From: Candidatus Gottesmanbacteria bacterium RIFCSPHIGHO2_01_FULL_46_14
GTDB taxonomy: Bacteria; Patescibacteriota; Microgenomatia; UBA10105; UBA927
Direction: 5' to 3'
DNA length: 64,000 nt
Assembly: GCA_001780895.1 (NCBI GenBank)
Contig: MFJJ01000010.1
Span: forward strand, 1 to 64,000
This document shows, one piece after another, positions 7,644 to 16,325 of this stretch (position 1 is its first letter; every line of letters starts with the position of its first letter). A model generated the notes under the pieces. It made no database searches. It was given only the letters and a program-made list of their open reading frames with translations, and was not told where the DNA came from. The translations under genes were made by a program, and so were the position numbers.

Positions 7644-8009
7644 TCAGTTCATCCGACGAAATACGATTTCAAACTCTTTACGAAATCCTTCAAACGTTAT
7701 GGTGGCTTTTTGGAAAAGATCCGCTTGTCCGAGGATACAATGGTAGGGCGATATTCCTTCCACGATATTCAATGCGAGGGAAAACGTACTCCCATTTATT
7801 TCTGCCTCCGCGCGATCAAACCGGTGAGAACGAAATTGTCCGCTTAACGTAAAGCCGATAGATGCCGGAATACTCTCCCATGGTATGCTGAGCGATTCTG
7901 CGATAGTCGTTGAAATCACTGCTCCTGCTGCGCCAGAGTCAACCAATGCAAATGTCGGAAATTCTGTTTGTTGGTGGCGAAATGTCACGGGAACTATCGG
8001 TGCCAGCAC
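7644..8009 (-). CDS. Retropepsin-like aspartic protease
   Basis: 121 residues from GTG 8009. FALVDSGAAGAVISTTIAESL is the aspartyl-protease D-S-G-A flap signature followed by the usual helix, and CILGQADLFQKATITFEG is the second conserved strand (usually ILGR/QDFF). Proteins of this length act as homodimers like viral retropepsins. The frame stays open upstream and reads FIQYRYSPLPSIKNRVV, which resembles the usual N-terminus, so the true start may lie further 5-prime with a non-standard codon. It follows the DUF5678 gene. A second member of the family is at 32687. Confidence 0.75.
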   Translation of the reverse strand: MLAPIVPVTFRHQQTEFPTFALVDSGAAGAVISTTIAESLSIPWESIPASIGFTLSGQFRSHRFDRAEAEINGSTFSLALNIVEGISPYHCILGQADLFQKATITFEGFRKEFEIVFRRMN

Positions 8010-8059
8010 GACTCTGTTCTTGATGCTCGGAAGCGGACTGTACCTGTATTGTATGAAGC

Positions 8060-8254
8060 CTATCCGATGAAGTTGCCGTACGTTTTTCCTGCCGGAAAAA
8101 AGTATACCTTTTCTTTTTGTTTCTGTACCTTCTCTTTGAGTGTTTTTAGGTTTCTTCCGGCAAACACGACGGAGCGAAAGTCAGACGAAATTGCTACCCA
8201 TCCGGACGTATGGCCCCGCAGTAGTTTGACAAAATTGATCGACTTCTTTTTCAT
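8060..8254 (-). CDS. DUF5678-like small protein
   Basis: 64 residues from ATG 8254: KLLRGHTSGWVAISSDFRSVVFAG then NLKTLKEKVQKQKEKVYFFPAG matches the GkWVAi...rVvasG...l.ea pattern of DUF5678, a short domain often found beside retropepsin-like proteins. ATG 8254 is preferred over 8284 because a TATACT -10 (8268-8263) ends 8 nt upstream, implying a leaderless transcript. It is paired with the retropepsin gene downstream. Function unknown; a small regulator or inhibitor is only a guess. Confidence 0.7.
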   Translation of the reverse strand: MKKKSINFVKLLRGHTSGWVAISSDFRSVVFAGRNLKTLKEKVQKQKEKVYFFPAGKTYGNFIG

Positions 8255-8259
8255 ACAAC

Positions 8260-8273
8260 AGTAGTATACTACT
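8260..8273. promoter_or_regulatory. Palindromic -10 region of the DUF5678/retropepsin cassette
   Basis: AGTAGTATACTACT is a perfect 14-bp palindrome centred on the TATACT hexamer that precedes the DUF5678 start by 8 nt. It could be an operator or serve transcription in both directions. Confidence 0.45.
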
Positions 8274-8280
8274 TTATGCT

Positions 8281-9219
8281 TCATCCTCCAATGCCGTAGA
8301 CCACCACCAGCACACTCCCCACCCAGAGGATGATTGTGGCTAGAAGGGGAAGATCGCTGGTTAAAATTTTCTCCGGTGATTCACCTTTCCCTTCGTAAAT
8401 AAGCTGCATATACCGCATGATGCCATAGAGAACAAATGGGATTGTCAACATCATCCATTTTCGCCCGGGAATATCCGGTGCAAAATCTCCGTAGTTGCGA
8501 AAAATAATACCTTCTCCTTGAGGTTGGGCTAAAAACGTAAAAAATGCGTAGGTAATAAACGTCGAGTTTGCAAACATTGCCGTATAGGTATCAAGGAGTT
8601 TTTCTGAGTAATGGGAAAGCGCCATACGCGTATCGCGGGGAACAACGCCTTCGTAGCTATCGATAAGGGTAAGCTCTGCTCTGCGTTTTCCGATAGCAAG
8701 AAACAAGGCAAGCGACAAAGCCGCCAGAGCGAGCCAAATGGAAATGTGAAATCCCGTGGCGGCTTCACCGGCATAGACCCGGAGGATATATGCGGTCGTA
8801 ATGGTAAGAATATCAATAATACTGTACTGTTTTAAGATAAGCGTATAGGCATACTCAAGAAACAAAAATGCGACTGCAAAAAGAAAAAACGTCGGATTGG
8901 TGAGACTTGCAATATAGAGCCCTGTGAAGGCAAAAAGAATCGAAACGAGGACTGCCACAGGGATAGGGAGTTTGCCGCTTGCGACCGGACGAAATTTTTT
9001 GAAGGGATGTTTTCGGTCTCGGGGAGCATCGAGGACGTCGTTAAAGAGATAGTTTGATGAGGAGAGTAAACAAAATGCAATAAACGCCCAGAGATTTTGT
9101 ATAAATGGGGCGGTTTGAAACAGTTGCCCAGTAAAGAGAATCGGCGTGAAGATCGCGATATTTTTTAACCACTGTCGGGGTCGTGCGGTTTTGAAAATTG
9201 CCAAAAGTACTTGAGCCAT
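8281..9219 (-). CDS. UbiA-family prenyltransferase, decaprenyl-phosphate phosphoribosyltransferase-like
   Basis: 312 residues from ATG 9219 (the longer frame upstream reads Cys/Pro-rich nonsense inside the previous gene). The start ARPRQWLKNIAIFTPILF and the motif NYLFNDVLDAPRDRKHP (NDxxDxxxD) are diagnostic; FKKFRPVASGKLP, RVYAGEAATG and GKRRAEL followed by YSEKLLDTY fit DPPR synthase rather than quinone enzymes. It would join phosphoribose to polyprenyl phosphate at the membrane, the first step to polyprenyl-phosphate pentoses. About nine membrane helices. It overlaps the upstream WecA-like gene by 55 nt. Confidence 0.85.
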   Translation of the reverse strand: MAQVLLAIFKTARPRQWLKNIAIFTPILFTGQLFQTAPFIQNLWAFIAFCLLSSSNYLFNDVLDAPRDRKHPFKKFRPVASGKLPIPVAVLVSILFAFTGLYIASLTNPTFFLFAVAFLFLEYAYTLILKQYSIIDILTITTAYILRVYAGEAATGFHISIWLALAALSLALFLAIGKRRAELTLIDSYEGVVPRDTRMALSHYSEKLLDTYTAMFANSTFITYAFFTFLAQPQGEGIIFRNYGDFAPDIPGRKWMMLTIPFVLYGIMRYMQLIYEGKGESPEKILTSDLPLLATIILWVGSVLVVVYGIGG

Positions 9220-10247
9220 AGCAGGAAGCCGCCAATGACCACACCGACAAGAAGTAAGGTAAACACCTTCTGTCGACTCGTGACAGCCAAGGCGATTGCA
9301 CCAAGTATAGCCGACACACCCCAGTAAAACAAGGCAACACGGCGTCGGCCCCATCCCAGATCCAAGAGTCGGTGGTGGAGGTGACCACGGTCGGCCCAAA
9401 CTGGAGACTTTCCGTGGCCTATTCGTCGTATGAGCGTATAGAGGGCGTCAATTGTTGGAATGCCGAGAACCAGGAGTGCGGTGCCCAGTTTCCCGTAGGA
9501 AAGAATACCCAACAGTCCGAGCATCAGCCCGGCGATCGTTTTGCCGCCGTGTCCCGGCATGATTTTTTGCGGATAGACGTTCCATGGTAAAAAACCCAGG
9601 AACGCTCCGGCGACGATAAAGGCTAAAATCGTGACCGGAAGTTGAGACGGGTCGACGGCACTATAGCGCAGGGACAAGAGTCCCAAAACAATGCCAGAGA
9701 CCACGACAAATCCCGGCATCTGTCCGTCGACTCCGGCTGACCAGCCGACGATGTGCATCGTCCACATAAGCCAGACGAATGCAAATAGGTCTGCCCAGAC
9801 CAAAATGGAATGTTTTCCAAAAAAATCAAACGAGAGGCGCCAGGTTTGAAGATCGATTACTCCTCCGGTTATTGGATTGGTAACAAACGGAATACCGGCG
9901 CCCACTCCTATCACAACAATAACGGCAAGTATCCCAATACCAAGGCGAATATAGGGGTTTATATCACGTTTGTCGTCTATTATTCCCGTGATCGTCAGGA
10001 GTGCAAGTGCTACGATTATTCCGACCGTGAGTTTTGTAACGGGTAGATAAAGAAGCATTGCGATGGCGATTGCCGCAAATAAGGCAAGCCCTCCCGCGCG
10101 GGGGACTGTTCCGTGATGGGTATGGGCGGGATGATAGCGATTTTTTGGGTTATCGAGGAGTTTCCAGTTGCGGGCAAGATCAATAACCCATGGCGTTACC
10201 CCAAAACTAATGAGACCTGCAACAATTCCGGCAAGAGCGAAATTCAT
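9165..10247 (-). CDS. WecA/MraY-family polyprenyl-phosphate glycosyl-1-phosphate transferase
   Basis: 360 residues, polytopic. Conserved points: TPWVIDLARNWKLLDNP, HHGTVPRAGGLALF, the metal motif DDKRD, PGHGGKTIAGLMLG and the cytosolic GHLHHRLLDLGWGRR loop typical of WecA. The usual NxxxDG motif reads SAGVDGQ, a mild deviation. It loads a sugar phosphate onto the lipid carrier. ATG 10247 is chosen; the TTG at 10292 would overlap the upstream gene by 38 nt. It sits between a membrane protein and the DPPR-synthase-like gene in a minus-strand glycan operon. Confidence 0.82.
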   Translation of the reverse strand: MNFALAGIVAGLISFGVTPWVIDLARNWKLLDNPKNRYHPAHTHHGTVPRAGGLALFAAIAIAMLLYLPVTKLTVGIIVALALLTITGIIDDKRDINPYIRLGIGILAVIVVIGVGAGIPFVTNPITGGVIDLQTWRLSFDFFGKHSILVWADLFAFVWLMWTMHIVGWSAGVDGQMPGFVVVSGIVLGLLSLRYSAVDPSQLPVTILAFIVAGAFLGFLPWNVYPQKIMPGHGGKTIAGLMLGLLGILSYGKLGTALLVLGIPTIDALYTLIRRIGHGKSPVWADRGHLHHRLLDLGWGRRRVALFYWGVSAILGAIALAVTSRQKVFTLLLVGVVIGGFLLWLKYFWQFSKPHDPDSG

Positions 10248-10254
10248 GAGAGCG

Positions 10255-10629
10255 TTACGTAACCAGAGAGAGAATTTGTACGATTGAAACAAACGATAGT
10301 ATACTCACAAAAAATGATGCAATGATGACAAGTTTTGAAAACACCGTTTGCCCACCGATATTACTTGCCAAAGTAAGACTCAGTCCTTGCCAAAAGAGAC
10401 TCGCCCCCGGGAGAAGAAAGAGCCAGAGGGGGTTTGCCAGTTGGTCTTGTCCCCACGCCCGAGAATACCACAGCGGTATGAATGGCGGGAGCATTCGCCA
10501 CCACCAGGCGATGATGGCGATAGAGAGCAGGGTGAAACTGATCGATGCGATCGAGAGCCAACGAATCAAGGGTAATACCAACAGTTGACTCCATTGTGCC
10601 CGAATGCGCTCTATAGGTGCGAGATTCAT
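10255..10629 (-). CDS. Small membrane protein with PPFIPLWYS motif
   Basis: 124 residues with three predicted membrane segments (ISFTLLSIAIIAWWW, LWLFLLPGASLFWQGLSL, VIIASFFVSILSFVSIVQ). The motif LPPFIPLWYSRAWGQDQLA between helices 1 and 2 recalls small two-to-three-helix proteins that recur in CPR glycan or secretion operons. No function is known to me. It overlaps the upstream GT-C gene by 4 nt (ATGA), so the two are translationally coupled. Confidence 0.7.
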   Translation of the reverse strand: MNLAPIERIRAQWSQLLVLPLIRWLSIASISFTLLSIAIIAWWWRMLPPFIPLWYSRAWGQDQLANPLWLFLLPGASLFWQGLSLTLASNIGGQTVFSKLVIIASFFVSILSFVSIVQILSLVT

Positions 10630-11933
10630 AGGGGAGGAGTCGTGCTGTAAGCAACGCTATAGGATCCATCAATGTTAACTAAGAATGCTTGCATTGGATA
10701 GGGCGGAAGATCATAGGCCTGTTTTTTTGGATCAAATATCGCATCCCCAACATACCAGGGAAACGCTGATCCGTTGGGATTATAGAGATACACGCGTGAA
10801 GGATCGGCACTATAGTATATGCTTTCAAACAAGATGAGTGGAGATTGAGCAAGTATCACATCGCGGGTTCCCGCAAGAGCGTTTATTTCTGTGAATGTAC
10901 GGGCAATATCAACTTTTGGGTGTTTATTGGGGTACCACAGGTTGAATGCCAGAGAAAAAAGAATGAATGATACCCCCAACACTTTTTGCAATCGGCGGTT
11001 CCTCATGGCGTCAAGCGCATACACTAAAAGAAATACCTCGGCGATAGTAACGGGAATGAGGTATCGATTCACAAACAGCGGCTTGATAAACGATACAGAG
11101 ATAACGAGAATTATCGGAGCAAATACGGCAAGGAAGAAATAGAGGGCTATCTGTTTGTGTTCTTTATTTCTGAGAGCCGTCACGAATAAAAGAATAAGCC
11201 CGACGGACAGAGCTGCGGTATAGTCCCATAAATACCACGGCGTCCCTTCATATCCCAAAAATATATTCCCAACGACCGAGGCAATCAGGTGAAAGTCGAC
11301 AGGGAAATACCACGAATTTTTGAGTTTGGCCGATACTTGCGCAATGCGGATAAGCCAGGGAAGAATAAACAGTCCATTAATAAGAGAGGCGCGAACGAAA
11401 GGATCGCGCAGTCGCCTCGGTGACAGTTTTTTTGTGAGGAGCCAATGGATAACTTGGACGAATGGAACAATGAGAAAGTAGCTGTGTGTGTAAAATCCCA
11501 GGATCGTTGCCAGAATATAAAGCCGCCATCGACGTTCAATATACGTGTACATGGATAGTGTCGCAAAAAAGATATACCATCCATATGTTCGGACCTCAAA
11601 CGCATAATAGATAAGCATGGGATTTAAAAAGAACAGGAGAGGGAGTACGATGGAAAGCCAGGACTTTTTAAATAACGTTTCTGACCAGTGTATGACGACT
11701 CCAGTTGCAAGGGCAAATCCTAATAGAGATAAACTGCGAACGGCAATTTCACTTGTGCCAAAAAGTTTTATCCAATAATGGAGCATGGTGTAATAAACGG
11801 GCGGTTCAAAGGTGACCGATTGAGCAATCCATGAGACTGGACGTTGCGCAACCAGTACCGAGAACGCCTCATCGCGCCAAAGGCTTTGGGTGAGGTAGAG
11901 GAGCGGGGTATGCGTCAAGAGCCAATTGAACAT
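10626..11933 (-). CDS. GT39/GT-C type membrane glycosyltransferase
   Basis: 435 residues with roughly ten membrane helices. SLWRDEAFSVLVA near residue 17 is the first-loop acidic motif of the PMT/ArnT-like GT-C superfamily, which use polyprenyl-phosphate sugars as donors on the outer face of the membrane; FEPPVYYTMLHYWIKLFG follows. The C-terminal third is extracytoplasmic. A TATAAT (11952-11947) lies 13 nt before the start inside the 3-prime end of the upstream gene, so this part of the operon may have its own promoter. Sugar specificity unknown. Confidence 0.8.
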   Translation of the reverse strand: MFNWLLTHTPLLYLTQSLWRDEAFSVLVAQRPVSWIAQSVTFEPPVYYTMLHYWIKLFGTSEIAVRSLSLLGFALATGVVIHWSETLFKKSWLSIVLPLLFFLNPMLIYYAFEVRTYGWYIFFATLSMYTYIERRWRLYILATILGFYTHSYFLIVPFVQVIHWLLTKKLSPRRLRDPFVRASLINGLFILPWLIRIAQVSAKLKNSWYFPVDFHLIASVVGNIFLGYEGTPWYLWDYTAALSVGLILLFVTALRNKEHKQIALYFFLAVFAPIILVISVSFIKPLFVNRYLIPVTIAEVFLLVYALDAMRNRRLQKVLGVSFILFSLAFNLWYPNKHPKVDIARTFTEINALAGTRDVILAQSPLILFESIYYSADPSRVYLYNPNGSAFPWYVGDAIFDPKKQAYDLPPYPMQAFLVNIDGSYSVAYSTTPPL

Positions 11934-11947
11934 ATCGTTACCTGCTA

Positions 11948-13429
11948 TTATACCTTTTCAGTCACTCGATACTCCAGGCGTTTGCCGAGCATGAGTCTTG
12001 TGTGAGCATCAAGTCCGGGAAGAGCGGAAAGGAAAAACGAGACGACGGGTAACGTAATCCATTGAAGGTATAAAAACGGTATTTTCCATCGTGCATATTC
12101 TTTCGGACGAGGGGGTTTTATACGTAAATCGATGACAATAACAACAATAAGAAATATTGCCGATAGCGTAAGGATACCTGATGATATTTGCGAGAGATTA
12201 TGCCCGAGTACGGTGCGGGCAAACGCAGGGTTAATAAGGGGAGGAAGGGTGCTTCCAATTGTAAGAATAAACCAATTTGCCGGCCAGAACACGTGATGTT
12301 CAAGGAGCATAATAAGGCGGCGTAGTCTGTCAGATAGCGGAATGGTGTGACTGAGGAAGACGCCACGGATGACAAAGGGAAGATCCGATACGCCCCATGC
12401 CCAGCGTTTGGACTGTTCATATTGATTGACCATCGTCCGGAAAAATGAATGACTCTCCGCAGCATCAGCAAGAACCGGAAGAAATATGCCGCGGGTGGTA
12501 ACTTTTTCTCCGAGGGCAAAATACACTTTAAAGAAGAGGTGATAATCTTCTGGGATTACGTCTATGCCCCAAAACCCTGCTTTTTGGGCTGTTGAAAGGG
12601 CTAGGGAATACGTGGAAAAATTGATGAATCGACTGCTTTGCGAGAGAAGCGAAAGATTCCAAATGCTGTTCATGGTATTAAATACCCGGCTGGGGAGGGG
12701 GATTCGCCAAATGTTGGAATAAAATAAAATCGCTCCCTGATAGAAATGATACGCCCGGTCTGGATCGGTGAGGAATTGACAGGAAAGAGCCGAGAAATAT
12801 TTTGGGTGGAGGAGTGCATCTGCGTCACACGAGGTGACGGTCGTGGTATTGATATCAATATGCCAACCCGGGAGAGCAGCGACAACTTTTTTTGCCGCCC
12901 ATGCCATGTTTGATGATTTCCCCGCGACTTCGCCGGTATGAAGAACGTGTCGCGTGACCATGAATTTGCCAAAAAGACTCCCAAATTTCTTCCGTAGAGT
13001 TTTTTCTGTTTCTCGCGCGTGGGGATCTTTATCTTCGGTTGCGAGAACTACAATGATGCGCTCTTTAGGAAAGTCCTGTTGGGCTAGGTTTGTAAGTGTG
13101 CGTTCAAGGACGTGGATGGGTTCCTGATACTCGGGAACAATCACAACATGGTAGAGCTTATTAAAATCTGGGAGATTCTTTGTGAGTGCGACCCAGTCTA
13201 CTTTCGTATGCGCAGAGATCATCAGAAACGATCGGATCGCATGAATAGCCAGGCGAAATGATTTATAAAACCAATAGACATCAAAAGTAATGATGAGATA
13301 GGCAACGATAGCCGGATGCCAAAATGACAGCCAAAACGGCATCGTTATAAGTATCCACGAAGTGAAGGGAATGAGAATTTCAAAAAATCGTCTTGTCCGG
13401 TTTGGATACCGGAGAAATAATGATCTCAT
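11948..13429 (-). CDS. Processive-type GT2 membrane glycosyltransferase
   Basis: 493 residues. Two N-terminal helices, a GT-A domain with VVIVPEYQEP, VVLATEDKDP, the TSCDADALLHP metal motif (DxD) and PEDYHLFFK, then QSKRWAWGVSD (the Q/RxxRW motif of cellulose-synthase-like enzymes), and about four C-terminal helices. Such enzymes polymerise and export a glycan or build a lipid-linked sugar. It lies 12 nt after the smaller GT2 gene in the same operon. Donor unknown. Confidence 0.82.
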   Translation of the reverse strand: MRSLFLRYPNRTRRFFEILIPFTSWILITMPFWLSFWHPAIVAYLIITFDVYWFYKSFRLAIHAIRSFLMISAHTKVDWVALTKNLPDFNKLYHVVIVPEYQEPIHVLERTLTNLAQQDFPKERIIVVLATEDKDPHARETEKTLRKKFGSLFGKFMVTRHVLHTGEVAGKSSNMAWAAKKVVAALPGWHIDINTTTVTSCDADALLHPKYFSALSCQFLTDPDRAYHFYQGAILFYSNIWRIPLPSRVFNTMNSIWNLSLLSQSSRFINFSTYSLALSTAQKAGFWGIDVIPEDYHLFFKVYFALGEKVTTRGIFLPVLADAAESHSFFRTMVNQYEQSKRWAWGVSDLPFVIRGVFLSHTIPLSDRLRRLIMLLEHHVFWPANWFILTIGSTLPPLINPAFARTVLGHNLSQISSGILTLSAIFLIVVIVIDLRIKPPRPKEYARWKIPFLYLQWITLPVVSFFLSALPGLDAHTRLMLGKRLEYRVTEKV

Positions 13430-13441
13430 ACAAGGTTATCT

Positions 13442-14161
13442 CTATACTGTTTTGAATAGCGCGTATTTGGTTAGTCTCCCGAGCAGATAATACGTTCGAC
13501 TGACGATGTCTTTGAAAAGCGAACGCTCGTCTGCGCGAAGTTGAGTAAGAACGGTAAGCGCAGGGTCAAACAGGACTTTAAGGTGTTTTTGATGAAGCCG
13601 AATGGCGAGCGTGAGGTCATCCATTTGCGTGACGTCGTGAATTTTTCCGTCAAATCCCCCAGCTTTGGCGAGAGCATCCCGACGTATAGCAAGATTCCCA
13701 CCGATAATCAGCTGAACTCCAAAGACAGCATGAAGAAGGGCAAACATATATATATAATCTTTTCCTTGAGGAAAAATCCACGTATAGAATTTTCCGACGT
13801 CTGTAAAACTATATGGACCACCGACAGCCGCAATAGAGGGATGTTCCCGAAAGGTGACTTGGATTTTTTTGAGGTAATCAGAAGGAACGACGCAATCTGC
13901 ATCTACAAAAACGAGGAGCTCACTTTTTGCCCGCCGTACTCCGGTGTTTCGGGCGTTGCTTGCTCCCGGTTTCTGCTCGAGAAAGACAAGTTGTATATAT
14001 TTTTTTGCAACGTCGCTCGTTGCATCCTTGGAGTTATTGTCGACGACAATAATTTCATACGGCTCGCGGAGACTTTGTTTTTTAAGGGAAGCGAGGCAAG
14101 CTCCAATATGGTGTGCTTCGTTGTATGCGGGAATAATGATCGACAAAACCGGTTTTTGCAT
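13442..14161 (-). CDS. GT2-family glycosyltransferase
   Basis: 239 residues from ATG 14161. LSIIIPAYNEAHHIGACLASL, VDNNSKDAT, GASNARNTGV and LVFVDADCVVP (DxD-type motif) make a standard GT-A domain; MDDLTLAIRLHQ carries the likely catalytic acid. The C-terminal RTYYLLGRLTKYALF may be membrane-associated. ATG 14161 is chosen over the upstream one because TATAAT (14174-14169) ends 7 nt before it. It is the first gene of the minus-strand glycan operon and is divergent from the flavoprotein gene. Confidence 0.85.
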   Translation of the reverse strand: MQKPVLSIIIPAYNEAHHIGACLASLKKQSLREPYEIIVVDNNSKDATSDVAKKYIQLVFLEQKPGASNARNTGVRRAKSELLVFVDADCVVPSDYLKKIQVTFREHPSIAAVGGPYSFTDVGKFYTWIFPQGKDYIYMFALLHAVFGVQLIIGGNLAIRRDALAKAGGFDGKIHDVTQMDDLTLAIRLHQKHLKVLFDPALTVLTQLRADERSLFKDIVSRTYYLLGRLTKYALFKTV

Positions 14162-14168
14162 TGTAGGA

Positions 14169-14192
14169 ATTATACAAAACCTGTGGTATAAA
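14169..14192. promoter_or_regulatory. Back-to-back promoters of the glycan operon and flavoprotein
   Basis: Minus strand TATAAT (14174-14169) ends 7 nt before the GT2 start. Plus strand TATAAA (14187-14192) overlaps the first base of the 14192 ATG, so a transcript would begin near 14199 and favour the in-frame GTG at 14204 as the flavoprotein start. Confidence 0.5.
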
Positions 14193-15568
14193 TGCATGTT
14201 ATAGTGGATTGCCCACGAATTGTTATCATCGGTGCCGGACCATGCGGTTTAGGTGCAGCATGGAGACTGCAAGAATTTGGCTACAGAGATTTTGTCCTCT
14301 TAGAAAAAGAAAATCACGTTGGCGGTCTGGCGTCCTCGTATGTTGATGCCAACGGATTTACCTGGGACGTTGGTGGTCACGTCATTCACTCGCACTACCC
14401 CTATTTTGACCGTGTTTTTCAAGAGGTCACCGCTGGAGAATATTTAACCCACGAGCGTGAATCCTGGATATGGATATACGATCGTTTCGTTCCCTATCCG
14501 TTTCAGAATAATATCCGTTATCTGCCTCCTTCGGTGATACAGGAGTGCCTTGACGGCTTAAAGGAGGCTTCTGCAAAGAAACACGACCCGGAAACGTTTG
14601 CCGAATGGATAGTTGATTCTTTTGGAAGTGGCATCGCCAAACATTTTCTTTTTCCATACAACCGCAAAGTATGGGCATATCCGCTTGAAAAAATGAGCTA
14701 CCAATGGGTGGGCGATAGAGTTGCTTCTGTCGACATAACAAGAATTGAACTCAACATTGCAGAAAAGAAAGACGACGTTTCATGGGGTCCCAATGCCGTA
14801 TTTGAGTTTCCAACATTTGGGGGAACCGGTTCTATTTGGGAGGGTGTTGCAAATCGGTTCCGGTCGCACATCCGACTCAACGCCGGTGTTACTTCTATTG
14901 ATGCCCTCAAGCGGCAGGTAATCTGTACTGATGGTTCGGTTCATCCTTACGACGTGCTTTTGACGACGATGCCGATAGACCGATTGACTGGATTGACGAC
15001 GGGACTCACTGGCACGTCAGGATCTGAGGACCTTCATTTCTCTTCAGTTTTTATCGTGGGGATCGGGGTTAAAGGAGATACTCCAGCTCACCTTCGCGGG
15101 AAGTGTTGGATGTATTTTCCCGAAGATCACGCCCCGTTTTTTCGCGCGACGGTTTTTTCCCATTACTCACCACATAACGCCCCCAAAGGAACATGGTCTC
15201 TCATGACGGAAACGTCAGTTTCGCGCTATCAACCGCTAGCTAACCAAGACATTGTCGCTTCCGTTATCGACGGGGCAAAAAAAACGGGTTTAATCGGAGA
15301 GCAATCAACCGTTGTCGACACGTGGAAATTTACGACAAACTATGGCTATCCAACACCGACGCTTGGGCGTGATCAAATTCTTGATCGGTTATTCCCGATA
15401 TTTGAAAAGCACAATATTTTTTCCCGGGGAAGATTTGGAGCATGGCGGTATGAAGTTTCCAATCAGGATCACACATTTATGCAAGGAGTTGAGTGGGTCA
15501 ATAAGATTCTCAATGGAGAAGAAGAGGTAACGGTCTTCCATCCGGAGTTGGTTAATGCAAAGAAGTGA
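14192..15568 (+). CDS. FAD-dependent amine-oxidase/UGM-like flavoprotein
   Basis: Up to 458 residues. IVIIGAGPCGLGAAWRL is the dinucleotide-binding GxGxxG; LLEKENHVGGLASS and FTWDVGGHVIHSHYP match protoporphyrinogen-oxidase-like and UDP-galactopyranose-mutase-like flavoproteins. The divergent polyprenyl-glycan operon suggests a sugar-nucleotide or lipid-linked substrate, but this is inference. Start: ATG 14192, or GTG 14204 (MDCPRIVII), which fits the promoter better. The 3-prime end overlaps the convergent tatD by 17 nt. Confidence 0.8.
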   Translation: MHVIVDCPRIVIIGAGPCGLGAAWRLQEFGYRDFVLLEKENHVGGLASSYVDANGFTWDVGGHVIHSHYPYFDRVFQEVTAGEYLTHERESWIWIYDRFVPYPFQNNIRYLPPSVIQECLDGLKEASAKKHDPETFAEWIVDSFGSGIAKHFLFPYNRKVWAYPLEKMSYQWVGDRVASVDITRIELNIAEKKDDVSWGPNAVFEFPTFGGTGSIWEGVANRFRSHIRLNAGVTSIDALKRQVICTDGSVHPYDVLLTTMPIDRLTGLTTGLTGTSGSEDLHFSSVFIVGIGVKGDTPAHLRGKCWMYFPEDHAPFFRATVFSHYSPHNAPKGTWSLMTETSVSRYQPLANQDIVASVIDGAKKTGLIGEQSTVVDTWKFTTNYGYPTPTLGRDQILDRLFPIFEKHNIFSRGRFGAWRYEVSNQDHTFMQGVEWVNKILNGEEEVTVFHPELVNAKK

Positions 15569-16322
15569 AGAGCGTTTGTGCATTAGTTGTCGTTGTGTCT
15601 GCCAGAACTTTTGTTGTAATTCCTTTTAGTTGGGCGATCTGTTTAGCGATAAGCGGAATATATTTGGGTTCATTGCGTTCTCCTCGATGAGGCACCGGTG
15701 TTAGATAGGGTGCATCAGTTTCTAGCAGAAGCATGGAAAGCGGAATTGATGGAACGGTTAGTGACAATTGTTTGGAATAGGTTACATTGCCATCAATACC
15801 GACAAAAATTTTTCGCGCCTGGGCTTGGCGAAGTTCTTGAAGACCTCCGGAAAAACAGTGGATGGTGCCTTTTGGTAAAGATGGGAGTGCGTCGAGGACA
15901 GTAAAAAAATCTTCGTATGCGTCCCGACAGTGCATGATAACCGGAAGATTATGGCGAAGTGCGAGACGAAGCTGTTCATCAAAGAGCCGTTTTTGTTTGT
16001 CTTTTTTTCCGAGCGCCTGCTCACCCTTGTACTGAAAATAATCCAAACCGCATTCTCCGATAGCTATGACTTGATCATTCATAAGGGAGTCGAGTTTTTG
16101 CACATCCGGGTCATGCTGTGCTTCGTGGGGGTGGATGCCCAGAGCAGGGAAGATAACGCCCGGATAAAGCTTAGCCAGCTCCAACACTTCTTGTGAAGAG
16201 TGTAAATCAACGCCGGGATTGATACATTGTTTCACTCCCGCCTTTTTGGCATTCCCTACGACCATCGCCCGATCAGAATCGTATTGAGAGAAATTAAGAT
16301 GGCAATGTGTATCGATGTACAT
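15552..16322 (-). CDS. tatD: TatD-family metal-dependent hydrolase
   Basis: 256 residues with all TatD marks: YIDTHCHLNF (HxH), ALGIHPHEAQ, AIGECGLDYF (Glu ligand), LPVIMHCRDA, GTIHCFSGG, LLLETDAPYL and the C-terminal NAQTLF. TatD proteins are 3-prime to 5-prime DNases/phosphoesterases using two divalent metals. It starts 3 nt after metG on the same strand, a common gene pair in bacteria. Confidence 0.92.
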   Translation of the reverse strand: MYIDTHCHLNFSQYDSDRAMVVGNAKKAGVKQCINPGVDLHSSQEVLELAKLYPGVIFPALGIHPHEAQHDPDVQKLDSLMNDQVIAIGECGLDYFQYKGEQALGKKDKQKRLFDEQLRLALRHNLPVIMHCRDAYEDFFTVLDALPSLPKGTIHCFSGGLQELRQAQARKIFVGIDGNVTYSKQLSLTVPSIPLSMLLLETDAPYLTPVPHRGERNEPKYIPLIAKQIAQLKGITTKVLADTTTTNAQTLFTSLH

Positions 16323-16325
16323 GCG

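Noticed and set aside
8281..9399. Longer form of the UbiA frame from 9399
   Set aside because: The first 60 residues are Cys/Pro-rich and antithetical to the family; they are the shadow of the WecA-like gene. The start at 9219 gives the normal UbiA N-terminus.
13541..14191. Plus-strand frame of 216 codons inside the GT2 gene
   Set aside because: The minus-strand frame has full GT2 motifs; the plus frame has none and overlaps it entirely.
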